From positions 930,001-994,000 of the forward strand of contig JAQFWX010000007.1 in assembly GCA_027605045.1 (NCBI GenBank): a stretch of DNA of 64,000 nt, given 5' to 3'. This DNA comes from Phallus indusiatus. Its lineage: Eukaryota > Basidiomycota > Agaricomycetes > Phallales > Phallaceae. Shown one piece after another: positions 37,091 to 48,045 of the stretch (positions are counted from its first letter, which is position 1; each line of letters starts with the position of its first letter). The position numbers were made by a program, and so were the translations under genes. The notes under the pieces were generated by a model. It was given only the letters and a program-made list of their open reading frames with translations. It was not told the origin of the DNA and did no database searches.

Positions 37091-38898
37091 CTACATTGCA
37101 GAGATAAGCGTTATTCTAGTTTGTTTATCTACAATCTTCTGGGATTCTGGAACCTTGTCTTGGGTGACAATTGTATCTTGGAAGCCCGAGCAGCCATCTT
37201 CACGTGGGTAACTCTCCATGTCGAATTGAAGAATGAGATGCAGCCACCTGTTGGAATTGTCAGTACTTGCGAATAAATTGGTAAGAAGCTCATACGCTTT
37301 ATAGTCTGTTGGATTGGGACGCTCAGCAGTATATTTCTTCAGTTGCTCATCTACATAAGACCAAAAATCCCCACCCACACCGGCTTCCTGGTATTTTATA
37401 AATATGAAGCGCTGAAGATAAAAATTAGAAATTTTGGGCCAAAAGTTTATGGAAAACATACGAGCAGAGCCAATCTTTGTAATAGTTCAACCGTGATAGC
37501 GATAGAACGTTTTCCGCTAACAGAACATCTTGCCGCCAGGGTGCGCGCAATGGTCGTTATGTGCGCTTTTTGAGTCTCGGCGGCATCATTCTTCTTCTTT
37601 CGCACAACTCCAAAGGATAGCTCAAGCTAAAGATATGGATTAGGGTATGTCAAGTCAACATAGAATGTCAGACTCACCGCTTCTTTGATGTAAAAACGGA
37701 CTTTCGTGGCATGGCTACCGATGCATGCAGAAAGAGTGCTCATCTGCCCTACATGGCTCGCTGGTGGTAAGTTTTCAATGCGTGTCTCACGCATCACAGT
37801 CTGGAGTAAATATCAGAGGCACTCAATATTATGCAACAACAGTAGATATTACCACCACAATTTCAGCCCATGTAGATTTATATTTTTTTAAATATGGTGA
37901 TAAACCAACTTGCCAAACATAAGCTTGGATGGTGGTATTCATTTCGGAAGATATCTTGTAGGCAGGTTTCAATACCTCTGTAAGGATACGATCGTTCAGC
38001 GGTTTAGACTTAAGGATCAGACGTTATAACCCAGTAGTCCAATCTATAATAGCGCAAGGAGCTACACTTGCACGCACAGTAGTACTTATATACATGAGTG
38101 AGCTATCTCTACCCAATAGCGCTCAGGTGCTCTATCTACCAATAGGAAAGGAGGTAGCCGATGACGAATGAGAAACAAGAGTGGAAAGGAAGATGGTGAC
38201 AGTATGAAGTGAACGGAGAAACGGAAGATGTTCGGGAGAATACGGGAGGAAAGATACGGACCGGCATACCGGGTACCGTACGATGGATGTGGTAGCGCGT
38301 AGACTAACACATACGTCTATACTATACGCACAATATACTAGATTAGCCCTTATGATCCTAGCACGTACCCTGACAACCTCTGCCTTGCGAAACATTTGAT
38401 CCATGCCAAGAAGACGACCATATAGCATCATAAGTTGTTGGACAAGGTCAGCCTGTATAAATTAGTCAGGTAAGAAAAAAAATGACATGGCAAGCACACC
38501 TCAGAGAATGATTTAATGGCAGCTTCATGTTCAGGTGTCAGAGGATATTCAATCTTCAAAGTGTTAATGCATGCCTGAGCCATGGCATGCCAACGCGAAA
38601 TAGAAATACCAGTGCCATTGATTTCATGGTCATTTTCACCACTCATCTCTGCGTATGTTCGCTTGTGCGTCGTTGACACTGGTGGCTCATCCTCATCATC
38701 ATAATCTGCAGAGCCGCCACCAAAGTCCAAGGGTGTGTCAAATACTGAGTCTGACAGTACGGCACTTGATCGCTGAGTCAATGGCTGAGTGTTTCTGGAA
38801 ACCCGAGCTTCAAAACGTTTCAGACGAGCACTCAATGAGACTTGCAAAGTTGCTTCTGATTGGTCAGTGTCACGGTGAGGGGTAATTGGAGCAGACAT
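37091..38898 (-). pseudogene. Companion gene of the transposon-like element
   Basis: Exon 1 starts MSAPITPHRDTDQ, has an acidic/polar N-terminus and ends HEAAIKSFSE. The next exon reads ADLVQQLMMLYGRLLGMDQM and ends after RKAEVVR. Further exons carry EVLKPAYKISSEMNTTIQAY, then VMRETRIENLPPASH, then a segment ending QRLALLR, then FIFIKYQEAGVGGDFWSYVD. Companion genes with this order occur next to such transposases in agarics; function is unknown and a DNA-binding accessory role is inference. The gap between the second and third exons is about 390 nt, while other introns are near 50 nt, so an insertion there is likely. Whether the gene can still be spliced is unclear. Confidence 0.55.
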
Positions 38899-39890
38899 AG
38901 GGAAGATTGGGGGATGGAATGGTGTAAGCACAATCTCTTTGTATTTAAATGTGTCGGTCTAGTCACACAGATTTGGACAAATCTTGTGGACACTGGATTT
39001 TGAAATATGGACAGATTTGCAGGTGCTGACAAACTGATTGAGACTGGTCCAGTCCGGGTCCAGTAAATTCATCCATTGCACTGTGTCTTGGAGTCACGGT
39101 TGTGCGTCTGGCTCATGTGAAACGAGATATAGATAAATTCTATTGTAAATAAACATCTGTTCTATCTATATTATCCTTGGTAGCGTTGTGGTTTAACTAT
39201 TGGTCGGCTTCTGCGTGAGCGAATCTGGACTATATTTTCTAAATCATCCTCCGATTCTGCCTGTGAGTTTATACCACCATCACTCCATGCTTTGGTTAAC
39301 CGCTGTTCATCTTCAGAGTCCAGGGGAATGCTTTCTTCTTCTTCACTGCCGATGTCTGGAGGCATAACCTGGGCTGAGGTTTTGTGAGTTTTGCGCGGAC
39401 GTTTGGCACCTGCATTAGCAGGAATGTCATTATTTAATTGAGTGTGTTGTGATTTGGCCTTTTTTTTAGCAGCAGATTTCAATCGTCGGGCATTGCGGGT
39501 AGCCTGTATTTGTACAGCAATACTGTGGTGAAACTCTTTCCGGTTAGCATTTAAAGTTTGTGGGCACAGTAGGAGCTGGATTTGGGGGATTTGATGAAGG
39601 CGGTGGTGGTTGTGAAGAGCATAAGTATTCAAAACATAACAATTGTCATTGGCATGCTCAATTGTTGGGACTTTGTTTTGAGTTTTTTCGCGTTCCTGAG
39701 CAACAGTTCGAGTGAGAACCCGATGACATTGTTTACGAGAACAGTCATGTTGCACATTGACAGCAAAGAGAAGTTTCTATAAATATGTTAATTTATGACC
39801 ATAAATTATTGAAAAGGACAAACATCCGGAGTGATTGCCATATATGGTACACTTGAGGATAATTGTAAAACAGGTACTTGATAAAGTGTG

Positions 39891-40231
39891 TGAAGAGTGT
39901 AAGGGTCTCAACGGGTTTCGGGTATGACGGGTAATACCCGCGGGTATGGGTATTTTCGTGCAAAAAGCTAAACCATACCTGCCCCGGGTTTTGCAATTTT
40001 CGATTTTTGAGAAACGGGTTTGACCCGATACCCGCGGGTATGCGGGTATACCCGCAGGTATACCCGTATACCCGCAGGTATACCCGTATACCCGCGGGTA
40101 AACCCGTGAAAAACCCGTACCTATACCCGCGGGTTTTGGAAAAAATCAAACCCACAGGTTCGGGTACCTGCGGGCGCGGGTACCCATACCCACGGGTAAA
40201 ACCCGTTGAGAACCTTACTCTTGAAGAGTGT
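39891..40231. mobile_element. MITE with GGGTA/TACCC repeat body and 10-bp target duplication
   Basis: The core is 39901-40221. The ends are inverted: AAGGGTCTCAACGGGTTT on the left, and AAACCCGTTGAGAACCTT near the right end. The flanks TGAAGAGTGT (39891-39900 and 40222-40231) are identical 10-bp direct repeats. The interior is made of palindromic units such as TACCCGCGGGTA. Removing the element and one flank restores the transposase frame across CFDIADTLHTLYQVP. A 9-10 bp duplication is typical of Mutator-like elements; the superfamily is inference. Confidence 0.85.
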
Positions 40232-42630
40232 CAGCAATGTCAAAACATATTAGAAAAACCAGTCGATCACCAGGTCTGGAAGCAGATCCCACCAGACACA
40301 GAATCCTACCAACAGCAATTTTATCCTAAAAATGATAAAGAAATTGTCCTGTCATAGTAACCATTGTGACTCACATTGTGATGCTTGAAAAATACCCATG
40401 AGCCAACTGTACACAAATCTTGACTGATTGCTATAGTGCTTTCAAATTCACACCACGAGGAACTGGGCACAGGATCATATCCCACAGGCAAGACAAATTC
40501 GTTCGTGTTCCAACTTTCCCACTTCTGAGCACGTGGTTTGCTACGGGAGGTATGAAAAACACCTGTCTCAAAATGTGATCAAGATAAATACACCAATTGC
40601 AAGTCATTGACACCATACCAGGAACTTTAGTTTCGTGCCTCACCCATCCTAAATGCTGCTGAATTTCTGGATGCTGATCAAAGAATGTCAAAATTCCAGG
40701 GCCTGCCTGAAGCCAATGTTCCCCAGATTCTTCTGAGTCGGAAGGCCAATATCCACCTGAGACGATGTGTTTGGTACACTCCATCCGGGCAAATTTTGCT
40801 GCAATGTCTTTTGACGGAGCTTGGCGATTGCTAAGTATTGAGCATAATCGGAAAACATGATTGTAGCATTCGAAAGTCTCGGTTTCACTCCGAATAAGTG
40901 GTCCGTGATACATCACATCACCTGCTGCATGAACCAGGATATGCAGTTTCTGTTTGTCAATGATTCGTCCACCATCAACTTTATCAAATGCATCCAACAG
41001 ATTGCCTACACGAATGTTTAAATCCACCATGTATTGATCTAAATCATATATCTCAGGTACCCAAAGTAGCGCTCCAAGATTTCCAATTGCTATAAGGAGA
41101 ATCAAGTGATCTTGATCAATAAGGGTGTGACTCGCAAAAATCAGGAGCTGCATTAGAATACGAAAATGTTTTCCAATGAGATTGTTCCGGTATTGTACCA
41201 TATAATGACCAGGGATTGTAGTTATTCCTAACCCACTGACATTTAATGACTGAAGAGATATTGCCAGCTGTTCACGATCCTCGTCCTTCCAGATTTGATT
41301 TTGATTGTGCCAGAAATATTTGACAATCCCCAAGAGCATTGTGTGAAGTAGTTCAACTGGAGTATCTCTGTGGGGATCTACACCTACATTTCGAATTAAA
41401 CCTTGTCATGCTGCATCATTAAAGGCTTAAAGCCCTTACCTCTTAGGTTTAGCAGTGGATTGAATGGCTCAAGTGTCTGTTGACTGACCCATTCCCTGAC
41501 CATTTTTTTGATTTCAGCATTTGACAATTCCTGGTTTCGTTGACGAAGCTCATGAAACTTGCTCAGAGACTTGATAATCCAACCTTGCGCAACCTTATCT
41601 TTGATCCCGGTACTTTTTTGAAGGTCTTTAATGGGCTGTGCTACCCCTTCGGCTGCAAGATCAAGCTGGCGTAGAACTTCCTCACGTGTTTCTTCCACAG
41701 TACGCAGTATTCCTGCCTGTTTTTTTTTTAGAAAAATCTAAGTAAAAAAAATAATTTATAAATCACCTCATGTAAAGCATGATAGTTTTCTTCTTGTTCA
41801 ACTTCCTTGGCAGAACCTCCAACTTTGCATTTTCGGCACTTGAAGTTACCTTGTGCTCCAATATGACTGCATTCTTCGGATGCTTGAGGGTTGTCACATG
41901 GCAATTGTGCGACAATAATACGAAAACGAATGTACTGGCCAAGATAAGGATTATAAACCCGATGAGGTTTTTTATGTGTTGAACTGTCAAATTTCTTGTC
42001 AGTACAGATGTTATACATGCCAGAAGGAAAGTTCATACTTTACTAACTCTCGTATTGCATCCATTTGCTCTGCTGTAGATGCATGCTGAGATGTTGACAC
42101 GAATTTCACATGAAATTCTTGTTGTAATAATCGTCCTGGAAGACTTGCATTGGTGACATAAATATTTTTGTGTGGATTCATCTGTTTCGACACATTTCCA
42201 CTAACATCATCTGCCCAAACATTGACAAAGATAGTGTAAATTTCATCGCCTTCTGCAACTGTTCGGAGTGCATTAGGCATTTGTTTGCGAAACCAAATAC
42301 TTTGATCTAATAGTGTGTGTAAAGCAATAATTGAGGCATCCGTGATGAAATTACATACCAGTCCATTTAATAGAGGTCTCGTTTTCCAGCTCAACCCAGT
42401 TTAAATGAAATTTAGATAAGGGTACTTTGATTTCTTTATCATTTTGTACTGCAAGCCCACTCTAAGTCAAGAATCAGCATACTCTTGATACTTCCATACA
42501 ACCACTCACTTCTGTCTGCAGAACTTCATAAGCATCTGCTTCAAGTTCCCCTGACGACCGTTTAATCCACCGGATAGGAATTACAAAAGACCCATCGATT
42601 AGTTGAGCAAGCTCCTTTACATAGAAGTCT

Positions 42631-42904
42631 TTATATGTAACGGTTCCGCTATGACCAGCGGACTACTATTACCCATAGTACATATTAGTATATATATACA
42701 ATTGCATGCAGACGATCGTCGTCTGCACAAGTACCTAGTATTATGTAATGTACATAGGCGCCGTCACACCAGTAAATACCGCGTAACGGTAAAGGCGCCG
42801 GCAGCCTTTCTTACCTGCACTTGCAAATATACAGCTTTATACTGTTTGTTGTGAGTCCGTAAGAACCGGGCTAATCGTAAACTGTAACGAAACGTTACAT
42901 TATA
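42631..42904. mobile_element. 264-bp MITE with TTATA target duplication
   Basis: The core is 42636-42899. The left end TGTAACGGTTCCG pairs with the right end read in reverse, TGTAACGTTTCGT. Both sides carry TTATA (42631-42635 and 42900-42904). Excision of the element with one TTATA joins MARQGYK to DFYVKELAQL in frame and restores the transposase exon. The element contains an internal palindrome GACGATCGTC. Confidence 0.82.
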
Positions 42905-44210
42905 CCCTTGTCGCGCCATCGGAGTGAGCAAAGATGGATCGAGCTCATGTATTTTTTTGGCATGCCAAGTTTCGCTAAAAACTGGCTGTGCTTCAACGGG
43001 ATAAAATTCAAGTAAGGGAGCTGTATGTGGGCTTGCAACATCCTGTCAAAAGGTTAGATGGGAGATAAGAACAGAAGAAGCCCACTTACACGTGCAATCA
43101 ATTCTCGTATGTCATTTACATAGAAGATATTACCGAGTGAGCTGCATATCCGGGTTGTTGAGACACCATGAACGCGATCGTGCAGTTTCTTTGTCATGGT
43201 TCGCAACTGGCTATATGTCGGAACATTCACAGCTCCACACTCACGCATTATCCATAAAATCAATTTCATCTGCTGAGATGAAAGACGAAGTCGGGGTAAA
43301 TTGCCCAGAAGATCCATTAAAAACATCTAAACAAATTTGTCAGGGAGATCAAAACATATATTCGATATCTCATACAGTTTTAGAAGGGTATGGAAACCAG
43401 TTTTCTTCCTTTTTATCCCAGACTGACATATCTGTGCGCGATCCCACATGGTACACTGGTGCCATAACAGTTAGTTTGTACCTGACATACTGCAATGATT
43501 GGCACGAACCTTCATCTTCAAAGCCGATCTCCTGGGGATCATCAATGTTATCCTCAGTCTCGTCAAAATCATTGACCCAGGTTAAGTCTGCTGAATATTG
43601 CTGTATAAACTCGTCTACTTCTTCAGCTGTCTGCGGCAATCATTCTTCGTCTTCTGCCATGTTAATGTCATTATCACTGAGATTTTTAGACACCGGTTGT
43701 GGATTAAAGTAATGTGCATCATCATGATGCAGGTTTTCTGGTAAGCTCAGGTTGAGAGGCCTTAGCTGTGCATCTTGTTCATCGAGTTCTTGCTCTATGC
43801 GTGCCTTCTCAATACGAGTAAGTTCGTCCAGATCTATGCAACCTTTGTGACGTTGGGTTTTCTCGTGTTTTAGCCGGTTGTCCCGAGACATCCAAACCTC
43901 CCGAACATCATGGGCCGCACAAATCATGCAGCGGATCTGCCTCGGATTCTGCTCATTAATTTTCCAAACTAAATAGGGAATATTTTTTGTTTCAGATCAA
44001 CAGGGTGAACATTAAAACTTACACTTTGGTAGTGGGTCAGGTTGACGAGGCATTTTGGTTGCTTGGAGGATTGACAAGAGTGGTGTGGAGGTAAGAAGTT
44101 ACAACGCGATGTCATTGTGTCCTTGTCAATAATTGTCTTGGGCATACTACAGTCATGGTTCTGGACGTATTGTTGGACTCGAATTGGAAGGCAATCATCA
44201 ACATTCATGA

Positions 44211-45489
44211 TGAAAATAAATGTATTTCTCGAAATATGGTTAATACAGTTGTAAATCTAAAGACGACTACTTGCTTCTATACATATTACCATGCCCACAG
44301 AGCACCAGGATGACAGAATGAAAGCGCGAAGTTTGCGCGTTTTTGCCCACTGCGCTTTGACGACGTGACGCGTCCCGATTAAGTTATACCATTTGTCAAC
44401 TCCAAACACCAGGCAACTGTAATGAGCATGGGGCCGGTCAGCTCCAGCATCCAGCTCAGCAGGCGAGTGCCATCATTGCCATCTTCGACTTCAGGTTTAT
44501 CGTCTCTTCGCATCACCTTCTCTCCCACTTCATCTTTGTTTCTCCATCTTCGTCCATCTTCGTCATCTTGTTCAGATTAGTGTGGTGGGTGTACCATGCG
44601 GTGGTGGCAGAGGCCGCGGTTGTTGAGGCTGCTGTCAGCTCGCTGGGGGGGCCGGATTTAGCCAGCCATGCCACAGCCTGCATGTTATCCAAAACATACC
44701 CCCCACCAGCTGCTGCCCTTTGCCCTAAGCGCACCCACCATAATCCAGTCATTAAGACTGGACCCTTCCAAGTGTCCCGACTGACCCCAGATCACAACAC
44801 AAGGAGGTAGAATGGGCTGCCTTTGGGTTAAGGCGGCAGTGGCGAGCGGGTGTCATGCATGGTGGCCGCAGCACCTGCGTAGCGAAGGACTGGCATCGTA
44901 AGAATGTCAAGTCTATGAGAGGAGAGTAAGATACTAAAAAATTAAAAGAGTATGGGATTTCACCGCCACGAAATACGAGGAAAAAGGGCAAGCCAAAGAC
45001 AAAAAGCGAACGAACGTCACATCCGTAACGCGTAACGCGCGTAACGGGTGATGATGCTTGCCCGGAGAGAAAATGCAAACATTGCCGTTAGCCAAAAAAA
45101 TGGCGATTTCAAATGAGATCCATGGGATGTTCGGAATTTGTGACAAGGAGAGTAGATTAGTATATGACGGACTGAGAATAAAAGAGAATCAAACCTTGTG
45201 CGATGTTTTGTGCACCCCCATGACACATTGGACCAGCCCCATCTTCAGCTTAAAGTGTGTGGACGGCTGCAAAGATTGGGGGAAGGTTGTGGACATAGGC
45301 AAACATTCCACGGACATTTGGCTAACGTCGGAGACAGATTTAGGCGTCACGTCCCAGCATCTTGATTGGACGCGATTTTACAGAGCTCCGGGGTCGCCCG
45401 TGGTGTAGAGAGAAGGATTAGCTTTCTGTATTCTCAGCTGACTCTCTTTCTGAGTTACGATCCAGGTCTCGCATATGGACGGATACCAA
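44211..45489. other. Intergenic right of the transposon-like element
   Basis: GC rises around 44400-44900, with CATCTTCG and CCATCTTCG runs near 44480-44570. Open frames on both strands (44513-44810, 44752-45226, 45058-45408) overlap each other and match nothing. A short GTAACGC-type tandem lies at 45025-45050. No gene is supported. Confidence 0.35.
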
Positions 45490-45742
45490 TACACGCCCGG
45501 ATGAGAAAAGTGAGAATTCGAGGAGATTTCATCACCTCAAAAATTCTGAGCGTTTTCTGCAGAAATTTTGAAGAAATTCCCCGCTTAGCGGAATTTCAAT
45601 TTTTTCGTAATTCAAATTTTCTCATAAATCATTGAAAGTTTGATAAGCGGACCAAATACCTCAAAATTTCTGCAGAAAACACTCGGAATTTTTGAGGTGA
45701 TTAAATCCTCTCGAATTCTCACTTTTCTCGTCCGGGCGTGTA
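45490..45742. mobile_element. Tc1/mariner-type MITE
   Basis: A 249-bp element (45492-45740) flanked by TA on both sides. About 80 bp at each end form inverted repeats beginning CACGCCCGGATGAGAAAAG on the left, with matching inverted sequence ending CTCGTCCGGGCGTG on the right. The arms stay complementary past TTTCTGCAGAAA. The TA duplication and long inverted repeats fit a non-autonomous Tc1/mariner derivative. It has no coding capacity. Confidence 0.88.
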
Positions 45743-45956
45743 GCACTTCGCTGGTTGCGGCCAATTCCGAAACTCTCGCGCCCTGAACTGCATGCCTTTA
45801 GCCCGGCCCAAACAAGAAGGATGCGTAACTTTATTCGCAGATATCAGATATTAATCCGTTATACACAAATTACAATACAATCTAAAATGTCTATTCCCAA
45901 TGAGCTGAGTGTACGGACCTCACAAAAACTGGTACGAATGCACATACCGTGCTATA

Positions 45957-46641
45957 CTAACGGGCCAACGCAATATTCGTACTGACGCCATGCGTACCGA
46001 TATCCTTGATCTGCTCTTTCACCCAGCTACGCTCTTCAAATACCCGTGGTTTGAGAATCGACAACCAGGTTGAAGAGACGTGCGTGCGGATGCGAGCACC
46101 GAGAGTTCTGAGGAATGGTCGAAGGTACCATGTTGCCATTGCGCTAAAAGAAAAAGTCATTATGGTTAATGTTAGCGCGATATAGTTACGAGGACGAACA
46201 GGGCAGCGCCTTGTAAGAACGGAGAGAACAACTACACAGGAAAAAAGGTTCATCCGGAGCTTTCGGCTTGATCGAGAAGAAAAAACAAACCTGATCTCTG
46301 AAAGTAACATACAGAATATGCTTCCAGTCCAGACTTAAAGGCGCGCCGTACAGCTCAGAGTTTGTATCATCGCCGTCTTCCTTGACAAACAACCTTGAGG
46401 TGCGGGAATCTTGAAGATGGACACCACGTTGCAGAGAGCTTATATAACTTTGTTCAAAGCGTAAATCAGGAATCCGCAACGCTCCTCTTTTCACAATCGC
46501 TTGTCCGCGCGAAGAGTCATTTTTGCTTGTAGGGATGTGTGAAGGATCCACCGAAGTCATATAGCCAGCGGGGTGCGTCGGAGTCTGAAAAAAAAAAACT
46601 ACTCGGTTCATCAGACGACTAGTGACGCGGGAGACAAGCAT
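45957..46641 (-). CDS. DUF1770 family protein (Atg43-like)
   Basis: Three exons (46641-46291, 46231-46200, 46143-45957), 189 aa; the ATG at 46608 is an alternative start. The N-terminus has TPTHPAGYMTS. The family signature RIPDLRFEQSYISSL is followed by HILYVTFRDQ, then LFSPFLQGA and LAMATWYLRPFLRTL, a hydrophobic segment. PDLRFEQSYL with a downstream RDQ and a C-terminal hydrophobic stretch is diagnostic of DUF1770. From memory, this family includes fission-yeast Atg43, an outer-mitochondrial-membrane mitophagy receptor; that role here is inference. It was paired head to head with an Rrg7-like gene, whose copy here (46600-47290) is dead. Its own duplicate at 49890-50273 has decayed. Confidence 0.75.
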
Positions 46642-47455
46642 GCGGTATTCCGAGGAAATGCATTCAAAAATCAGTCAACGTGCTTGAAAAATTTGAATGT
46701 CCTTGTAGGCGGAAGGTTTGACGGAGGTGGAAAGTAGACGGAGGGTCTGGCGGAGGCGTTGACCTACAAGGATGGTGTGGTGAATGCTAGTAGTCAGTGC
46801 GGGCCGTACAAAGCAAGAGCAGGACAAAACCCTTCCCACATCAGCATCGACGTCGAGATTGACATGGAAAAGCACCGGACGGTACAATCCGACATCGACG
46901 CCGCGTTTTAGGACCATATACAAGACCGGGCAAAAAAGTCGCCTGCGAAATTGAAGAAGCCTTCGGTGGATTTGAACAATCTGGGGTCGTCTCAGAACCA
47001 GATGTTAAAAACTCACGTTGTTCTTGCCACAATTACCTCCTTTCAGTGAACCTCAATTTAGAGAACGATATAGTATTGCTGGACCTACAAAAATAGGTAT
47101 TTAAAATCCTGTTCTGAGTGTGAATGATGGTCTTAAAAGAGTTTAAGGAGCAGTCCATTCACTTTGCGCGAGGACGCCCGGTTTTGTGGCGAGAGGATAG
47201 TAACGTTGAAAGATGGATACTACCAGAAGACGATGCATTCTTTTGTCAAATTGATTGGAACCTCATAATCGAGGGAAACCGATATTTGGATAACCGTTCC
47301 AGCTTGTTCCGTATTCTCGTCGCTCATTTTTTGAGTCCAGTATGGCCTCAAATTCTATCAATATAGACAACTGCTTTTCTTTGCTGGAGTTATATCTGCT
47401 ACGGTACAAATAATGCAAGCGTACAAACCGTATTGGAAAACTAAAAGGAATGCCA
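46155..47455 (+). repeat. Segmental duplication, copy 1 (live DUF1770, dead Rrg7)
   Basis: Collinear with 49890-51212 on the same strand. Matching blocks include ACAAACCTGATCTCTGAAAG, GAAATGCATTCGAA-like, GAGGCGTTGA-CTACAAGGAT and the 3' block with TGCAAGCGTACAAAC against ACAAGTGTACAAAC. The offset is about 3.73 kb. The PP2C gene lies between the copies. Confidence 0.85.
46610..47290 (+). pseudogene. Rrg7-like gene, decayed copy
   Basis: Aligns along its length with the intact gene at 50274-51026. Retained landmarks include the GGTATTCCGAGGAAATGCAT block (start of FRGNAFEE) and GACCTACAAGGATGGTG (DLQGWW). A last segment, FARGRPVLWRED, is equivalent to SAQGRPVLWRRG. Early frameshifts and several stops break the frame, the catalytic DGG segment is rearranged, and part of the middle is missing. 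A non-functional remnant. Confidence 0.8.
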
Positions 47456-48045
47456 CATTTAAGTTCCAAAGATTCGAATCGGTAACAAACGTCATTTATA
47501 TCCCCAAATTTGTAGTCTTACTTTGGGTCTGTAGTACGGATATTTAGATGAATGACCTTTTGCTCACCCGAGGCCCATGGCCTAATGCTACTCAGGCATA
47601 TAAACTCCTATCTCCAGCTCGATATAACACAATTCAACGAAAGAAATTTAAAAGCTTTCATTTTACACTTTTATAATCCATAAACTATTTGGACAAAGTC
47701 CAGCGTTTACTAACAGGGTTTTCGCTAAATTCTAACTAGTACTACTTCTATAACACCTGTGCCTGCACCGGTTTCGCTGCGACAGACTCATTGTGACTTA
47801 GGGTGCAGACGAGTTTTGGTCAGGTTATGGAGTGTTCATTGCTTGCACCGAACCTCTCGGATGAGAGGGTAAAGCCTTGTGCAGGATGCCTGTATCGGCT
47901 AGCATTGGCCCGGGGCTGGCGCTCTCAGGGGCTTGTTTGTCCACCATTTCTTAGTGCTTAACGATTATCTCTCCAACCTCCCCAAAACTAGACCTCCACA
48001 GCGGAATCAACAAGTCTCGATACATTCAAGGCCCGTCAATTTGCG
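47456..48045. other. Upstream region of the PP2C gene
   Basis: No gene. From about 47755 to 47930 the sequence becomes GC-richer and holds a perfect hairpin CCTCTCGGATGAGAGG near 47856-47871 and other short inverted pieces. This could be a structured 5' leader or an unrecognised RNA. No known RNA family was matched. Confidence 0.3.

Larger units (their letters stand above)
39171..44208 (-). pseudogene. Transposase-type gene, broken
   Basis: Exons in order contain a CMIC...H zinc-finger-like N-terminus (RQIRCMICAAHDVREVW), WFPYPSKT, MDLLGNLPRLRLS, GNIFYVND, ETWHAKKIHELD, FVIPIRWIKR, WADDVSGNVSKQMNPH, VKFVSTSQHAS, CRKCKVGG, HRDTPVELLHTMLLGIVKYF, NNLIGKHF, KLHILVHA, ETFECYNHVFR, NRQAPSKDIA and, in the last exon, MQHDCSRKQC. 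This motif series is typical of a large family of basidiomycete transposon proteins. Three lesions are visible: a TGA at 43640-43642 within an otherwise open exon, a 264-bp miniature element at 42636-42899, and a 321-bp element at 39901-40221. The C-terminal exon (39755-39171) is acidic and basic in turn and ends in RSRRSRPIVKPQRYQG. Confidence 0.8.
37085..44210 (-). mobile_element. Two-gene basidiomycete DNA-transposon-like element, inactive
   Basis: It spans the coding extent of a transposase-type gene (44208-39171) and a companion gene (38898-37091), both on the minus strand. Terminal repeats and target-site duplication were not found. The arrangement and the protein motifs match a recurrent gene pair in Agaricomycete genomes; I do not assign a superfamily (CACTA/Plavaka-like or KDZ-like are possible). 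The copy is disabled by an in-frame TGA and by two miniature elements inserted in exons. Confidence 0.7.

Noticed and set aside
40007..40357. Long open frame on the plus strand (116 codons)
   Set aside because: It runs through the GGGTA/TACCC repeat body of a MITE and is low-complexity.
44513..45226. Overlapping GC-rich open frames on both strands
   Set aside because: High GC lowers stop frequency in all frames; none has a family match.
46641..46923. Minus-strand open frames at 46675-46923 and 46841-47032 as separate genes
   Set aside because: They are antisense to the decayed Rrg7 copy, whose plus-strand alignment to the intact gene explains the sequence.
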